A DNA stretch of 38,840 nucleotides, taken from positions 1 to 38,840 of the forward strand of contig DUQS01000039.1 in NCBI GenBank assembly GCA_012837685.1, given 5' to 3'. The translations under genes and the position numbers were made by a program. Each line of letters starts with the position of its first letter. Within the stretch, counting starts at the first letter, position 1. The DNA comes from Bacteroidales bacterium. GTDB taxonomy: Bacteria > Bacteroidota > Bacteroidia > Bacteroidales > Paludibacteraceae. Positions 26,798-35,123 of this stretch are shown here, piece by piece. The notes under the pieces were generated by a model. The model worked only from the letters and a program-made list of their open reading frames with translations. It did no database searches and was not told the origin of the DNA.

Positions 26798-28684
26798 TTA
26801 TAAAATAACAAATTCTACACGGCGATTTTGGCGGCGACCTGCTTCGGTGTTATTTGATGCAACGGGATGCGTAGCACCAAGTCCTTCGGCAACAATGCGT
26901 TCGGCGGCAATTCCCTTGTTTATAAGCGCGTTCCGCACCGCTATTGCACGTTTTTCCGACAATTCTTTATTATATTCCACCGACCCGATATCGTCAGTGT
27001 GTCCAACTATTTTAATGGCAACTAACGGATTTTTTATCAAAAATTGGTACAAATAATCAATTTCAGAATTCGACTTTTTCTCCAACTCAAACGAATTGAA
27101 TGCAAAAAATATGTTGTTGAGAATTGTTTTTTCGCCTTTCATTATTGGGCTCAAATAGAATGTTTTCAAAGTGTCAATGGCAGCATTGATGGTGTCCGAC
27201 ACGAAAAGGTAGCCTTTTTTTTGTATCAATAATCCATGTTGCGTTGCTTCGGGCAATACTGCCGAAAAATGTCCTGTCTGTTTGTCGGATAAGGAACTGT
27301 AACTCACTTTACCGTTAATTTGGTTAAACATTTCCACCGTTGCCTGCAAAGGTTTATTCGTTATTTTATCCATTACCACGCCCGAAAAGCATTCCATAGA
27401 TTTAGGACGAACAGCTTCATACAGCGGTGTTTCGTAAATATCCAAATCGCGGTAGGGGCTGTTTGGGTTTTCCGAAGCAAAATAGGCTTTATCGCCTTTG
27501 GCATTCACTACAAAACCAAATTCATCTCTGTGCGTATTGATTGGATACCCCAAATTGACAGGCGTTTGAAAAACGCCATTAATTCGGCGGCTCATGAATA
27601 TATCGCTACGACCCAAGCCTAAATGCCCGTTGGAGCAAAAATAGAGGGTTTGATTATCGAAATGCATAAATGGCGCATAGTCATTCTTAGCTGTATTTAT
27701 CGGAACACCTAAATTTTCAGGCTGCGAAAAGTGAAGCATTCCGTTTTCAGCCCTCTGCACCTTACAATGCCAAATATCTTTACCGCCAAGGCAGGGTGGG
27801 CGATTGCTCGTGAAAAACAATTCATCGCCGGACACCGACAATACCGGATTGCTTTCCCAATATTCAGAATTTAACGGGCGACCCGGGTTTATCGGCAAAC
27901 TCCACGAATCTCCTTGACGTATAGCGTAATAAATATCGCAACTGCCCACATTTTCTTTGCGGTCGCACGCCACAAAAAACATATATCGACCGTCGGACGA
28001 AAAACTTTGCGAACCTTCGTTACCCGATGTATTAGTGTGTTTTCCTACCGAATAGGAACGACCAAATTCATCTCCTTTCTTGAAACTCCAAAAAATATCC
28101 TCTTGTCCGGGCTCTTTTGCATCCGGCGACGATTTTACCAACACAGTAGTAGATATAATTTCCTCGTTAGCTGTAATGCTGGGAAAATAGTCATCGAAAG
28201 GCGTTGAAACTTTCCACAATAAACGCGGTTCAAATGCTACAGGATTTTCTTTCAGTCGGATAGCTTCCGCAAAAATCGTCAGTAAATCAGTTTTTTGACG
28301 AATATACGATGAATTAGATATATTTCGCGCTTCTTGAACAGCTTCTTTGTAGTTGCCCATTAAATAGAGTTGTTCTGCCAATTTTAATTGACTTTCTGCC
28401 AAACGAACATTTTTCGGATTGTTCACAATACTGCGCAACACCGCAATACCCGCCGAATCTTGTTTGTTTTTGATGTAAAGTTGCGCCAATTGCCAGTAAG
28501 CCTCTACAAAATTATTATCCTTCTTGATAGCCGCTTTCAAATATACCTCTTTCTGAACCGAAGTTAGCGCAGCAATGGCATCTTGGTAATATGCTTTTGC
28601 CTTTTTCGATTTTGTGCTCAACGGCTGACACATAGCACCAAAAGCTATGCACAAAAGCAAAAATATCGAAAAAGTTCGTTTCAT
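26798..28684 (-). CDS. OmpA-family outer-membrane/periplasmic protein with TPR and PD40 repeats (PorE-like layout)
   Basis: A 628-residue exported protein. Residues 1-19 are a signal peptide (LLLCIAFGAMC, then Q). Residues 25-120 are TPR-like helices (FVEAYWQLAQLYIK). Residues about 150-425 contain PD40/beta-propeller repeats with the recurrent YMFFVACDR, ELFFTSNRP, TLYFCSNG and KAYFASENP strands. Residues about 435-510 form a carboxypeptidase-regulatory-like fold (GVVMDKITNKPLQATVE). Residues 520-628 are OmpA-C, peptidoglycan-binding (KIVGHTDDIGSVEYNKELSE and NRRVEF). This is the same domain order as the type IX secretion component PorE, but many Bacteroidetes paralogues share it. The Cys at 19 does not sit in a good lipobox. 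Confidence 0.85.
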   Translation of the reverse strand: MKRTFSIFLLLCIAFGAMCQPLSTKSKKAKAYYQDAIAALTSVQKEVYLKAAIKKDNNFVEAYWQLAQLYIKNKQDSAGIAVLRSIVNNPKNVRLAESQLKLAEQLYLMGNYKEAVQEARNISNSSYIRQKTDLLTIFAEAIRLKENPVAFEPRLLWKVSTPFDDYFPSITANEEIISTTVLVKSSPDAKEPGQEDIFWSFKKGDEFGRSYSVGKHTNTSGNEGSQSFSSDGRYMFFVACDRKENVGSCDIYYAIRQGDSWSLPINPGRPLNSEYWESNPVLSVSGDELFFTSNRPPCLGGKDIWHCKVQRAENGMLHFSQPENLGVPINTAKNDYAPFMHFDNQTLYFCSNGHLGLGRSDIFMSRRINGVFQTPVNLGYPINTHRDEFGFVVNAKGDKAYFASENPNSPYRDLDIYETPLYEAVRPKSMECFSGVVMDKITNKPLQATVEMFNQINGKVSYSSLSDKQTGHFSAVLPEATQHGLLIQKKGYLFVSDTINAAIDTLKTFYLSPIMKGEKTILNNIFFAFNSFELEKKSNSEIDYLYQFLIKNPLVAIKIVGHTDDIGSVEYNKELSEKRAIAVRNALINKGIAAERIVAEGLGATHPVASNNTEAGRRQNRRVEFVIL

Positions 28685-28708
28685 TTTTTTAGTTTCTAAC
28701 GGGAAAAA

Positions 28709-29449
28709 CTACACCTTTTTTTGTAAAAGTGGTGCTTCTATAATGGTTCGGCTTTTTTCTATAAAATCGTTCAAATTGTCGTGTGTTAAGTCTTTTGTGG
28801 AAAGCGGTTTGTGGATAATCATTTCCAAACGACCGGGGTTAATGAATATAGTGTCCGATGGGCAAGATTCATAAGCACCGGTAATAGTAATCGGCACCAC
28901 TTCCAAATTCAAATTGAGTGCCAAAAAGAAAGCTCCGCGCTTAAACGGTTGTAATTCGCCGGTACGTGTGCGCCTACCTTCGGGAAACAAAACTACCGAT
29001 GCACCATGGCGTAGTGAAGCTTCTGCTTTTTCAATACTCTTTTTTGCTTGTACGGCATTACTTCGGTCTATAAATATATGACCAGCCATTTCGCACGCTT
29101 TGCCCACCAACGGAATTTTCCGAAGTTCCTTCTTCATTATCCATTTAAAACGGCTATTGAGCCAACCATATACCAAAAATATGTCGAAAATGCTTTGGTG
29201 GTTAGCTATAAAAATATAGGATTTGTTCGGGTCGTAATTTTCCGTTCCTTTTACTGTAACTTTCTGAAATGTTAATGCACATATCCATCGCGACCATAAA
29301 ATAGCAGGGTAGTAGGATAGCTTTTTATCTCCTACAAGCATAATGAAAATAATGGTAAATAGTGCCGTAAAAAACGTAATTACCAGCGCAATAGGAAGGA
29401 AAACGACTATTAAGTAGCCAAAAAATAGAGGATTTGTTTTTCGTTTCAT
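28709..29449 (-). CDS. plsC: 1-acyl-sn-glycerol-3-phosphate acyltransferase
   Basis: A 246-residue membrane-associated enzyme that acylates lysophosphatidic acid to phosphatidic acid in phospholipid synthesis. It has one or two N-terminal helices (LVIVVFLPIALVITFF-like stretch in residues 10-38), the NHQSIFD motif (H-x4-D near 79-85), FIDRSNA, FPEGRRTR (near 154-161) and a VVPITITGA block. It is the first gene of a minus-strand operon and ends 24 nt before the OmpA/PD40 gene. A TAACTTTG box at 29466-29473 lies just upstream. Confidence 0.93.
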   Translation of the reverse strand: MKRKTNPLFFGYLIVVFLPIALVITFFTALFTIIFIMLVGDKKLSYYPAILWSRWICALTFQKVTVKGTENYDPNKSYIFIANHQSIFDIFLVYGWLNSRFKWIMKKELRKIPLVGKACEMAGHIFIDRSNAVQAKKSIEKAEASLRHGASVVLFPEGRRTRTGELQPFKRGAFFLALNLNLEVVPITITGAYESCPSDTIFINPGRLEMIIHKPLSTKDLTHDNLNDFIEKSRTIIEAPLLQKKV

Positions 29450-29465
29450 GGGTAGTAATTAATCA

Positions 29466-29473
29466 GCAAAGTT
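29466..29473 (-). promoter_or_regulatory. -7 element of plsC
   Basis: TAACTTTG on the minus strand, 16 nt before the ATG at 29449. The region 19 bp upstream is T-rich (TTTT) rather than TTTG. Confidence 0.55.
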
Positions 29474-29611
29474 ACAATTTTAATTTTAAAAAAGAAGATT
29501 AATTACATTAAATATACAAACAAGTATACCAAAAATCTATTTATGATAGGTTTTTAAACACTTTTAAATAGGAAATTAACAAAATGTGGACTACAAAAGA
29601 AAGGTAAACTA

Positions 29612-29693
29612 AATAAAAAAAGCGGTAGAGAGCAATTACTCCCCCCGCGGGGACTGAGCCGTAGCACAGTCTTAAAGTCAAAAAAGACTTTAC
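29612..29693 (-). ncRNA. Putative small RNA B (downstream member of a tandem pair)
   Basis: A predicted transcript of about 80 nt in the 528-bp gene-free gap between plsC and the AddA gene. It begins at the predicted +1 of a consensus promoter. It has three stems: TAAAGTC/GACTTTA (29673-29692) at the 5' end; GACTG-GC with a C(UACG)G tetraloop and GC-CAGTC (29652-29671); and a 3' stem GCGG/CCGC (29622-29648) followed by seven U. No start codon with a plausible frame lies in it, and no gene follows closely (plsC is 160 bp away, beyond the terminator). I do not recognise the RNA family. The call rests on the promoter-hairpins-terminator layout. Confidence 0.6.
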
Positions 29694-29697
29694 GTTG

Positions 29698-29728
29698 CAA
29701 AGATACAAAATAATTTCAATATACCAAA
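29698..29728 (-). promoter_or_regulatory. Promoter of putative small RNA B
   Basis: On the minus strand TTTG (29725-29728), exactly 19 bp, then TATCTTTG (29698-29705). This is a full-consensus Bacteroidetes promoter and part of the second copy of a 41-bp direct repeat. Confidence 0.75.
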
Positions 29729-29743
29729 CTTTTTTACAAAAAA
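29703..29743 (-). repeat. 41-bp direct repeat, copy 1
   Basis: Identical over 41 bp to 29840-29880 and in the same orientation. It covers the promoter from the -33 region to the first bases of the -7 box, plus the T-tail of the upstream small RNA terminator. Confidence 0.9.
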
Positions 29744-29830
29744 ATAAAGAGTAGCGGCGACTTAGGTCTACGCCAGGTATGCTATTCTACTCTTTATTCG
29801 TTGTTTTGCACCGTAAAGACACAAAACAAC
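29738..29830 (-). ncRNA. Putative small RNA A (upstream member of a tandem pair)
   Basis: A predicted transcript of about 90 nt. It starts with a perfect 9-bp stem GTTGTTTTG/CAAAACAAC (29800-29830) placed exactly at the predicted +1. It ends with a perfect 12-bp stem AATAAAGAGTAG/CTACTCTTTATT (29743-29798) and a run of seven U, a textbook intrinsic terminator. Inside the second stem a GGC/GCC plus GAC/GTC sub-hairpin lies at 29756-29774. It is followed directly by the promoter of small RNA B. I recognise no RNA family. A 66-codon frame crosses this stretch but starts upstream of the promoter and is not convincing. Confidence 0.62.
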
Positions 29831-29834
29831 ATTA

Positions 29835-29865
29835 CAAAAATACAAAATAATTTCAATATACCAAA
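29835..29865 (-). promoter_or_regulatory. Promoter of putative small RNA A
   Basis: On the minus strand TTTG (29862-29865), 19 bp, then TATTTTTG (29835-29842). It is the first copy of the duplicated promoter and differs from the other only in the last bases of the -7 box. Confidence 0.7.
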
Positions 29866-29880
29866 CTTTTTTACAAAAAA
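29840..29880 (-). repeat. 41-bp direct repeat, copy 2
   Basis: Identical to 29703-29743, with a 137-bp offset between the copies. It carries the promoter of small RNA A. Confidence 0.9.
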
Positions 29881-29947
29881 TGTAAGTTTTTATTTGTTTA
29901 ACAATAAAAGAAAAAGAACAAAGAAAATCTAACTGCCATTTTTTTAT

Positions 29948-29955
29948 TATCTTTG
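29948..29955 (+). promoter_or_regulatory. -7 element of the addA-type gene
   Basis: TATCTTTG, 22 nt before the ATG at 29978. No TTTG is found at 19-21 bp upstream. The small RNA promoters point the other way from the same gap. Confidence 0.6.
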
Positions 29956-29977
29956 CTCCGAAAACCACGCGAAAATA

Positions 29978-32900
29978 ATGCCAGAAACCCTTCTTGAAAT
30001 TTGCAAAGCATCAGCCGGTTCGGGAAAAACTTTCCGACTTACCTACGAATATATCAAGCTGCTTTATACCAATCGTTTAGACAGTCAGTCTTATCGTCAT
30101 ATTTTGGCTGTAACGTTTACCAACAAAGCCACCGATGAGATGAAAAAACGCATTATAAGCGAACTTTTCAATCTCACCACAAACAAATCACAGTACACCG
30201 CCAATTTAAAACGCGATTTTCCCGAACTTTCGCAAGAGGAATGCCAAAAAATTGCGAGACAGTTTCTCAATCAAATATTATTCGATTATTCAGGATTTCA
30301 AATCAGTACCATTGATGCGTTTTTCCAACAAATAGTCTCTGCTTTTACACGAGAAATAGGCTTACAAAACGGCTATTCGGTGGAATTGGATACCGATACC
30401 GTACTTGAACAGTCCATCAGCAATATGTTGTTCGATTTGGACAAAAGTGAAAACAAGGAATTGCTTAATTGGCTTATTGATTTTTCGGAAAAGCGCGTAG
30501 GCGAATCTTCGTCAAAATGGGATTTTACAACCGAAATAGCTGATTTATCAAACCAACTTTTTACGGAAACTTACAAAAAACATATCGAAGAACTTTCAAA
30601 TATTCTATCCGATAAAAACAAGCTGAAAAATTACCGTAAAAAATTGCAAGACATCATTACACAGTTTGATGAAAAAATGGCAAAAATTGCCGACAGTGCC
30701 GATGACGTTCTAAAAAAATATGCTTTGCAGCCAACCGATTTTAAATATACGAAAGGGTCGTTTTACAACATTTTTCCAAAATTAAGAGAAAAAAATTACG
30801 AACCAAGCAAACGCGCTAAACAAGCCGAAAATAACCTAGAAGAGTGGTACTCTACGCAAACTGCTCCCGATATCAAAGCACGGATAGAAAAGGCTTATAA
30901 TGAGCTTAATCCGCTTTTATCGGAGGCACTTAATTTGCTCGATAGCGATCAATCCAAAGATTATTTTACAGCAAAATCAGCCATCAAAAACTTATTTATT
31001 TTGGGTATTCTGTCCGATGTTGAAAATTATATACAGCAATACACCAACGAAAACAACCTAATGCTGATAAGCAATACCAATGATTTTTTAGACAAAATTA
31101 TCAAAGGCAGCGACACTCCATTTATTTACGAAAAAACGGGAGTTACGCTTGCACATTATTTAATAGATGAATTTCAGGACACTTCGGCACAACAATGGAA
31201 CAATTTTCTGCCATTGCTCCGTGAAAGTATTGCAAAGGGTCACAAAAATCTCATTGTAGGAGACGTAAAGCAAAGCATCTATCGATGGCGGAATTCCGAT
31301 TGGAAACTGCTAAATCAACAAGTGATGGAAGATTTTAAAGCCATTAACCCGCAAATTAACGTATTAGACACCAATTGGCGCAGTGACAAAAACGTTATTT
31401 TGTTCAACAATATGGCTTTTACATCTATAGCCAATCAATTGGCTAACTCGTTTGATGACACAGAAGAGGCTCAAAAGCGTGCGGAAACCATACGGCAAAT
31501 CTATTCAGACGAAGTAAAGCAAAAAATATCCCCAAACGCTAAAGAGGGCTATGTGCAGGTGTCGTTTATGAAATCGGCGAGTAGCTGGCAAAAACAAGTG
31601 CTTGAAAATTTGGCAACAACCATAGAAAAAATGCAGGAAGCCGGTTATCTATTACGGCAAATGGCAATATTGACGCGCACCAACAGAGAAGCCGGCGAAA
31701 TTGCAAATTTCCTGCTCAATTATGCGGAAGAACATCCTGAAAAGCAAAATTACAAATACAACGTCATTTCAAACGAAGCTCTTTTGCTCGAATCATCATT
31801 GTCTATTCAATTCATTATCAGTCTGCTTACTTATTTGGCAAATCCTAAAGAGAGCCACAACAACGCCATATTGATAACGCAATATTCCAAATTGAAACAT
31901 TTGAGTTTGGAAAAAACTAACAATTTGCTGGGCAAATTAGTCAGCGAAAAAGAGTGGGTGCCCAAACTTTTTGGAACGGAAACGGCTAATGCGCTGGAAA
32001 CCATTGAATATACTTCGCTTTTCAACCTTACCGAGCAAATTATCATTCTTTTCGATTTGTCGGACAGTAACGATACCGCCTTTCTGCAAGGTTTTCAAGA
32101 TTGTATCTACGAATATTCGCAAACCAACGGTTCGGACATCAAAGATTTTTTAGATTATTGGGAGAAAAAGTCGAGTAAACAATTTTTAGTGGCTTCCGAC
32201 TCACAAGAAGCCATACGTATTATGACCATCCATTCGTCCAAAGGTCTCGAATTTGACACAGTATTTGTTCCGTTCTGCGATTGGACGTTCAACGAACACG
32301 ACTATAAAATACTTTGGTGCGAACCCCAGGAAGCACCTTTCAACGAAATGCCCATTATTCCTGTTAATTACGAAAAAAAACTAGCAAACAGCTTTTTCAA
32401 CACCGATTATTACAACGAACAACTATATAACTACATCGACACTCTCAACGTGGCTTACGTTGCATTTACAAGAGCTAAACACAACTTATGTCTGTGGGTA
32501 AAACCGTTACCTAAAAATCAAGACAGCTTACAAATATCTACTGTACTACATCAATTTTGCACTACTTCCGAATTTTCATTTAAGCAAAGTGATGGAGAAA
32601 ATTGCACGCAATTCACATTGGGCAAACTTGCAACAAATGCCAACAAAAAGGCATCAACACCATCCGATTATATAAGCGACAGCTATCCGTCAGTTTTGGC
32701 ACACGATAAGCTGAAATTGCACTATCAATATTCAATTAATGGAGAAGAAAGTTTTAGTGGCAACGACACACGGAAATATGGTATAATCATGCACAATTTG
32801 ATTGCGAATATAGATAATATAAACGACATAAAAAACTATTCGCAATCGTTGGTAAATCAAGGAATTATCACAGCCGAAGAAAAACTGAAATTGGACAAAA

Positions 32901-33193
32901 ACTTAGAATCATTTTTCAGTAATGAGAAAGTAAAAGATTGGTTTTCAGGAAAATATAAAGTACTCAACGAAAAAGAAATCCTTCTTCCCAACGGTTCCGT
33001 TTACCGTCCGGATAGGATAATGATACACAATAATAGAGCAATTGTTGTCGATTATAAATTCGGCAATGCCAAACAAAACAATTATCACTACCAAGTGCGG
33101 CGCTATATCCGTTTTCTTACTCAAATGGGCTACGAAACGGAAGGTTATATCTACTACGTCGCCATGGGAGAAATAGAACAAGTACATCTATAA
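29978..33193 (+). CDS. addA: AddA/RecB-type helicase-nuclease (UvrD helicase with C-terminal PD-(D/E)XK nuclease)
   Basis: A 1071-residue superfamily 1A helicase-nuclease for double-strand break processing. Motifs in order: Walker A ASAGSGKT (11-18), motif Ia AVTFTNKATDEMKKR, motif II DEFQDTS (D397, E398), motif III VGDVKQSIYRWRN, motif IV TNWRS, motif V MTIHSSKGLEFD, motif VI YVAFTRAKH, and a nuclease domain with YRPDR (D1012) and VDYKFG (D1025, K1027). The layout matches AddA more than RecB. The partner AddB is not next to it in this window. It is followed by the Nif3-family gene after 11 nt, so these are likely cotranscribed. Confidence 0.88.
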   Translation: MPETLLEICKASAGSGKTFRLTYEYIKLLYTNRLDSQSYRHILAVTFTNKATDEMKKRIISELFNLTTNKSQYTANLKRDFPELSQEECQKIARQFLNQILFDYSGFQISTIDAFFQQIVSAFTREIGLQNGYSVELDTDTVLEQSISNMLFDLDKSENKELLNWLIDFSEKRVGESSSKWDFTTEIADLSNQLFTETYKKHIEELSNILSDKNKLKNYRKKLQDIITQFDEKMAKIADSADDVLKKYALQPTDFKYTKGSFYNIFPKLREKNYEPSKRAKQAENNLEEWYSTQTAPDIKARIEKAYNELNPLLSEALNLLDSDQSKDYFTAKSAIKNLFILGILSDVENYIQQYTNENNLMLISNTNDFLDKIIKGSDTPFIYEKTGVTLAHYLIDEFQDTSAQQWNNFLPLLRESIAKGHKNLIVGDVKQSIYRWRNSDWKLLNQQVMEDFKAINPQINVLDTNWRSDKNVILFNNMAFTSIANQLANSFDDTEEAQKRAETIRQIYSDEVKQKISPNAKEGYVQVSFMKSASSWQKQVLENLATTIEKMQEAGYLLRQMAILTRTNREAGEIANFLLNYAEEHPEKQNYKYNVISNEALLLESSLSIQFIISLLTYLANPKESHNNAILITQYSKLKHLSLEKTNNLLGKLVSEKEWVPKLFGTETANALETIEYTSLFNLTEQIIILFDLSDSNDTAFLQGFQDCIYEYSQTNGSDIKDFLDYWEKKSSKQFLVASDSQEAIRIMTIHSSKGLEFDTVFVPFCDWTFNEHDYKILWCEPQEAPFNEMPIIPVNYEKKLANSFFNTDYYNEQLYNYIDTLNVAYVAFTRAKHNLCLWVKPLPKNQDSLQISTVLHQFCTTSEFSFKQSDGENCTQFTLGKLATNANKKASTPSDYISDSYPSVLAHDKLKLHYQYSINGEESFSGNDTRKYGIIMHNLIANIDNINDIKNYSQSLVNQGIITAEEKLKLDKNLESFFSNEKVKDWFSGKYKVLNEKEILLPNGSVYRPDRIMIHNNRAIVVDYKFGNAKQNNYHYQVRRYIRFLTQMGYETEGYIYYVAMGEIEQVHL

Positions 33194-33204
33194 AAATAAA
33201 CGCT

Positions 33205-34299
33205 ATGAAACTTCAACAAATTACCGATGCAATAGAAAAATTTGCACCTTTGGCACTTCAAGAATCCTACGATAATGCAGGATTGATAGTCGGCAACCAT
33301 AATATGGAAATTACAGGTATATTAATATGTGTAGATATTACCGAGTCGGCAATTAATGAAGCTATTGACAAACAATGCAATCTTATCGTTGCGCATCATC
33401 CAATTATTTTTAAAGGCATAAAAAAGCTCAACGGACAATCAGAAACCGAACGCTGCGTGGCAAAAGCTATAAAAAACGATATTGCGCTCTATGCTGCACA
33501 CACAAATCTGGATAATGCCTTTAATGGAGTAAGTTGGTGTATGGCTGAAAAACTCAACCTGAAAGATATTAAAGTGTTGTCGCCTAAAACGGGCATGCTT
33601 ACCAAATTGGTCACTTTTGCACCAACAACGCACATTGAAAAACTACAAGAAGCCTTATTTGCTGTCGGAGGAGGTAACATTGGTAATTACAGTTCATGCA
33701 GTTTTTCGCATCCGGGAACAGGAACTTTCAAAGCCGGAGAAGATTGCCATCCGTTTTGTGGCGAAATAGGCGAAATACATTATGAAAATGAAAGTCGTTT
33801 GGAAATCATTCTTCCTAACTATTTAATTGCAAAAGCTGTACAAGCGTTAATTTCCACGCATCCTTACGAAGAGCCGGCTATTGATTTAATACCATTGGAA
33901 AACAGATGGAATCAGGTAGGAGCGGGCGTTGTAGGACGTTTATCGCAGCCTGTAACCGAAGAAGAATTTTTGAATATTCTGAAACAAACTTTTGGCACGC
34001 CTTGTATTAAACATTCCGCATTGCTGCACCGTCCTATAAAAAAAGTAGCTTTGTGCGGTGGGAGCGGAGCTGATTTTATTTCAGACGCAAAACGTTCTCG
34101 TGCAGATATTTACGTTACGGCTGACGTTACTTATCACCGATTTGCCGAAGCTAATAATGAGTTGGTAATAGCCGACATCGGACATTTTGAATCGGAACAG
34201 CACACAAAAGAAATAATAAAAGAACAACTTATCAAAAATTTTCCTAACTTTGCAATTCATTTGTTTTCCCAAGACGGGGAAACCGTTTTTTACAGTTAA
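33205..34299 (+). CDS. Nif3-like dinuclear metal centre protein
   Basis: A 364-residue member of the Nif3/YbgI family, hexameric proteins with two metal ions. Metal-binding blocks are VAHHPIIFKG (near 61-71), HTNLDNA (near 98-104) and, at the C-terminus, IGHFESEQH. The longer size compared with about 250 aa is due to the middle PII/CutA-like insert (about 130-240), including the STHPYEEPA motif. Biochemical role is unsettled; some members are annotated as GTP cyclohydrolase I type 2. It is followed 26 nt later by a zinc-ribbon protein, a pair conserved in many bacteria. Confidence 0.93.
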   Translation: MKLQQITDAIEKFAPLALQESYDNAGLIVGNHNMEITGILICVDITESAINEAIDKQCNLIVAHHPIIFKGIKKLNGQSETERCVAKAIKNDIALYAAHTNLDNAFNGVSWCMAEKLNLKDIKVLSPKTGMLTKLVTFAPTTHIEKLQEALFAVGGGNIGNYSSCSFSHPGTGTFKAGEDCHPFCGEIGEIHYENESRLEIILPNYLIAKAVQALISTHPYEEPAIDLIPLENRWNQVGAGVVGRLSQPVTEEEFLNILKQTFGTPCIKHSALLHRPIKKVALCGGSGADFISDAKRSRADIYVTADVTYHRFAEANNELVIADIGHFESEQHTKEIIKEQLIKNFPNFAIHLFSQDGETVFYS

Positions 34300-34325
34300 A
34301 AAACTCATTTATAATAAATTAAAAT

Positions 34326-35099
34326 ATGGCTACTGTAACAACAAACACTTCGGAAGTAAAAGAAATATCTGTAGAAGAACGCCTTAAAGCCCTTTACAGA
34401 CTACAAAAAGTTGTTTCCGAAATTGACAAAATCAAAACCCTTCGTGGCGAATTACCTTTAGAAGTTCAAGATTTAGAAGACGAAATCATCGGACTTCAAA
34501 CACGTATTGAAAAGTACAACAGCGATATAGCCGAATTGGGAAAAGCACTTGCCCAGAAAAAAATTGAAATAGAAGAGGCAAACGCAAAAATCGCAAGAAG
34601 TACCGAACAGCAAAACAATGTTCGCAACAATCGTGAATACGACTCTTTATCGAAAGAAATCGAGTTCCAAAATTTATCCATTGAATTGTGCGAAAAGCGT
34701 ATCAGAGAGTTTACAGCCGACCAAAAGGCTAAAAACGAAGAATTGGCTGATGCGACCGAACGGCTAAAAGAGCGCCAAATAGACCTCGAACAGAAAAAGG
34801 GTGAATTAGACGAAATTATTGCCGACACCCGCCAACAGGAAGAGGCGTTGCGTGAAGAAGGTAAAAAAATAGAACAAATAATAGACCAGCGCTTACTTAC
34901 AGCATTTAAACGCATTCGCAAAAATGCACGCAATGGCTTGGCTGTAGTTATGGTAGAACGCGATGCTTGCGGAGGTTGCTTTAACAAAATTCCACCACAA
35001 AGACAATTAGACATCCGTTCGCGCAAAAAAATTATTGTATGCGAATATTGCGGACGTATTTTAGTCGATAAAGATTTGACTGAAGAAACAAACGATTAA
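34326..35099 (+). CDS. C4-type zinc-ribbon coiled-coil protein
   Basis: A 257-residue protein. Residues about 15-190 are a long coiled coil rich in Glu, Lys, Gln and Leu. The C-terminus carries a zinc ribbon, CGGCFNKIPP followed by CEYCGR, with four cysteines in a C-x2-C...C-x2-C pattern near 218-243. Homologues (for example CT398-type proteins) are linked to Nif3 genes and may act in nucleic-acid metabolism, but the function is not established. It ends a three-gene unit and is followed by a strong terminator. Confidence 0.9.
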   Translation: MATVTTNTSEVKEISVEERLKALYRLQKVVSEIDKIKTLRGELPLEVQDLEDEIIGLQTRIEKYNSDIAELGKALAQKKIEIEEANAKIARSTEQQNNVRNNREYDSLSKEIEFQNLSIELCEKRIREFTADQKAKNEELADATERLKERQIDLEQKKGELDEIIADTRQQEEALREEGKKIEQIIDQRLLTAFKRIRKNARNGLAVVMVERDACGGCFNKIPPQRQLDIRSRKKIIVCEYCGRILVDKDLTEETND

Positions 35100-35123
35100 A
35101 ATCCGCTAAACATAATTATTGAT

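Noticed and set aside
29703-29880. Two 41-bp repeats as a CRISPR array or MITE
   Set aside because: There are only two copies, the 96-bp spacer is transcribed as a terminator-bounded unit, and there are no terminal inverted repeats, target duplications or cas genes.
29768-29968. 66-codon minus-strand frame (MVFGAKII...)
   Set aside because: It starts upstream of both the -33 and -7 elements of the small RNA A promoter and has no leader of its own. Its C-terminal half crosses perfect hairpin arms and the composition is not protein-like.
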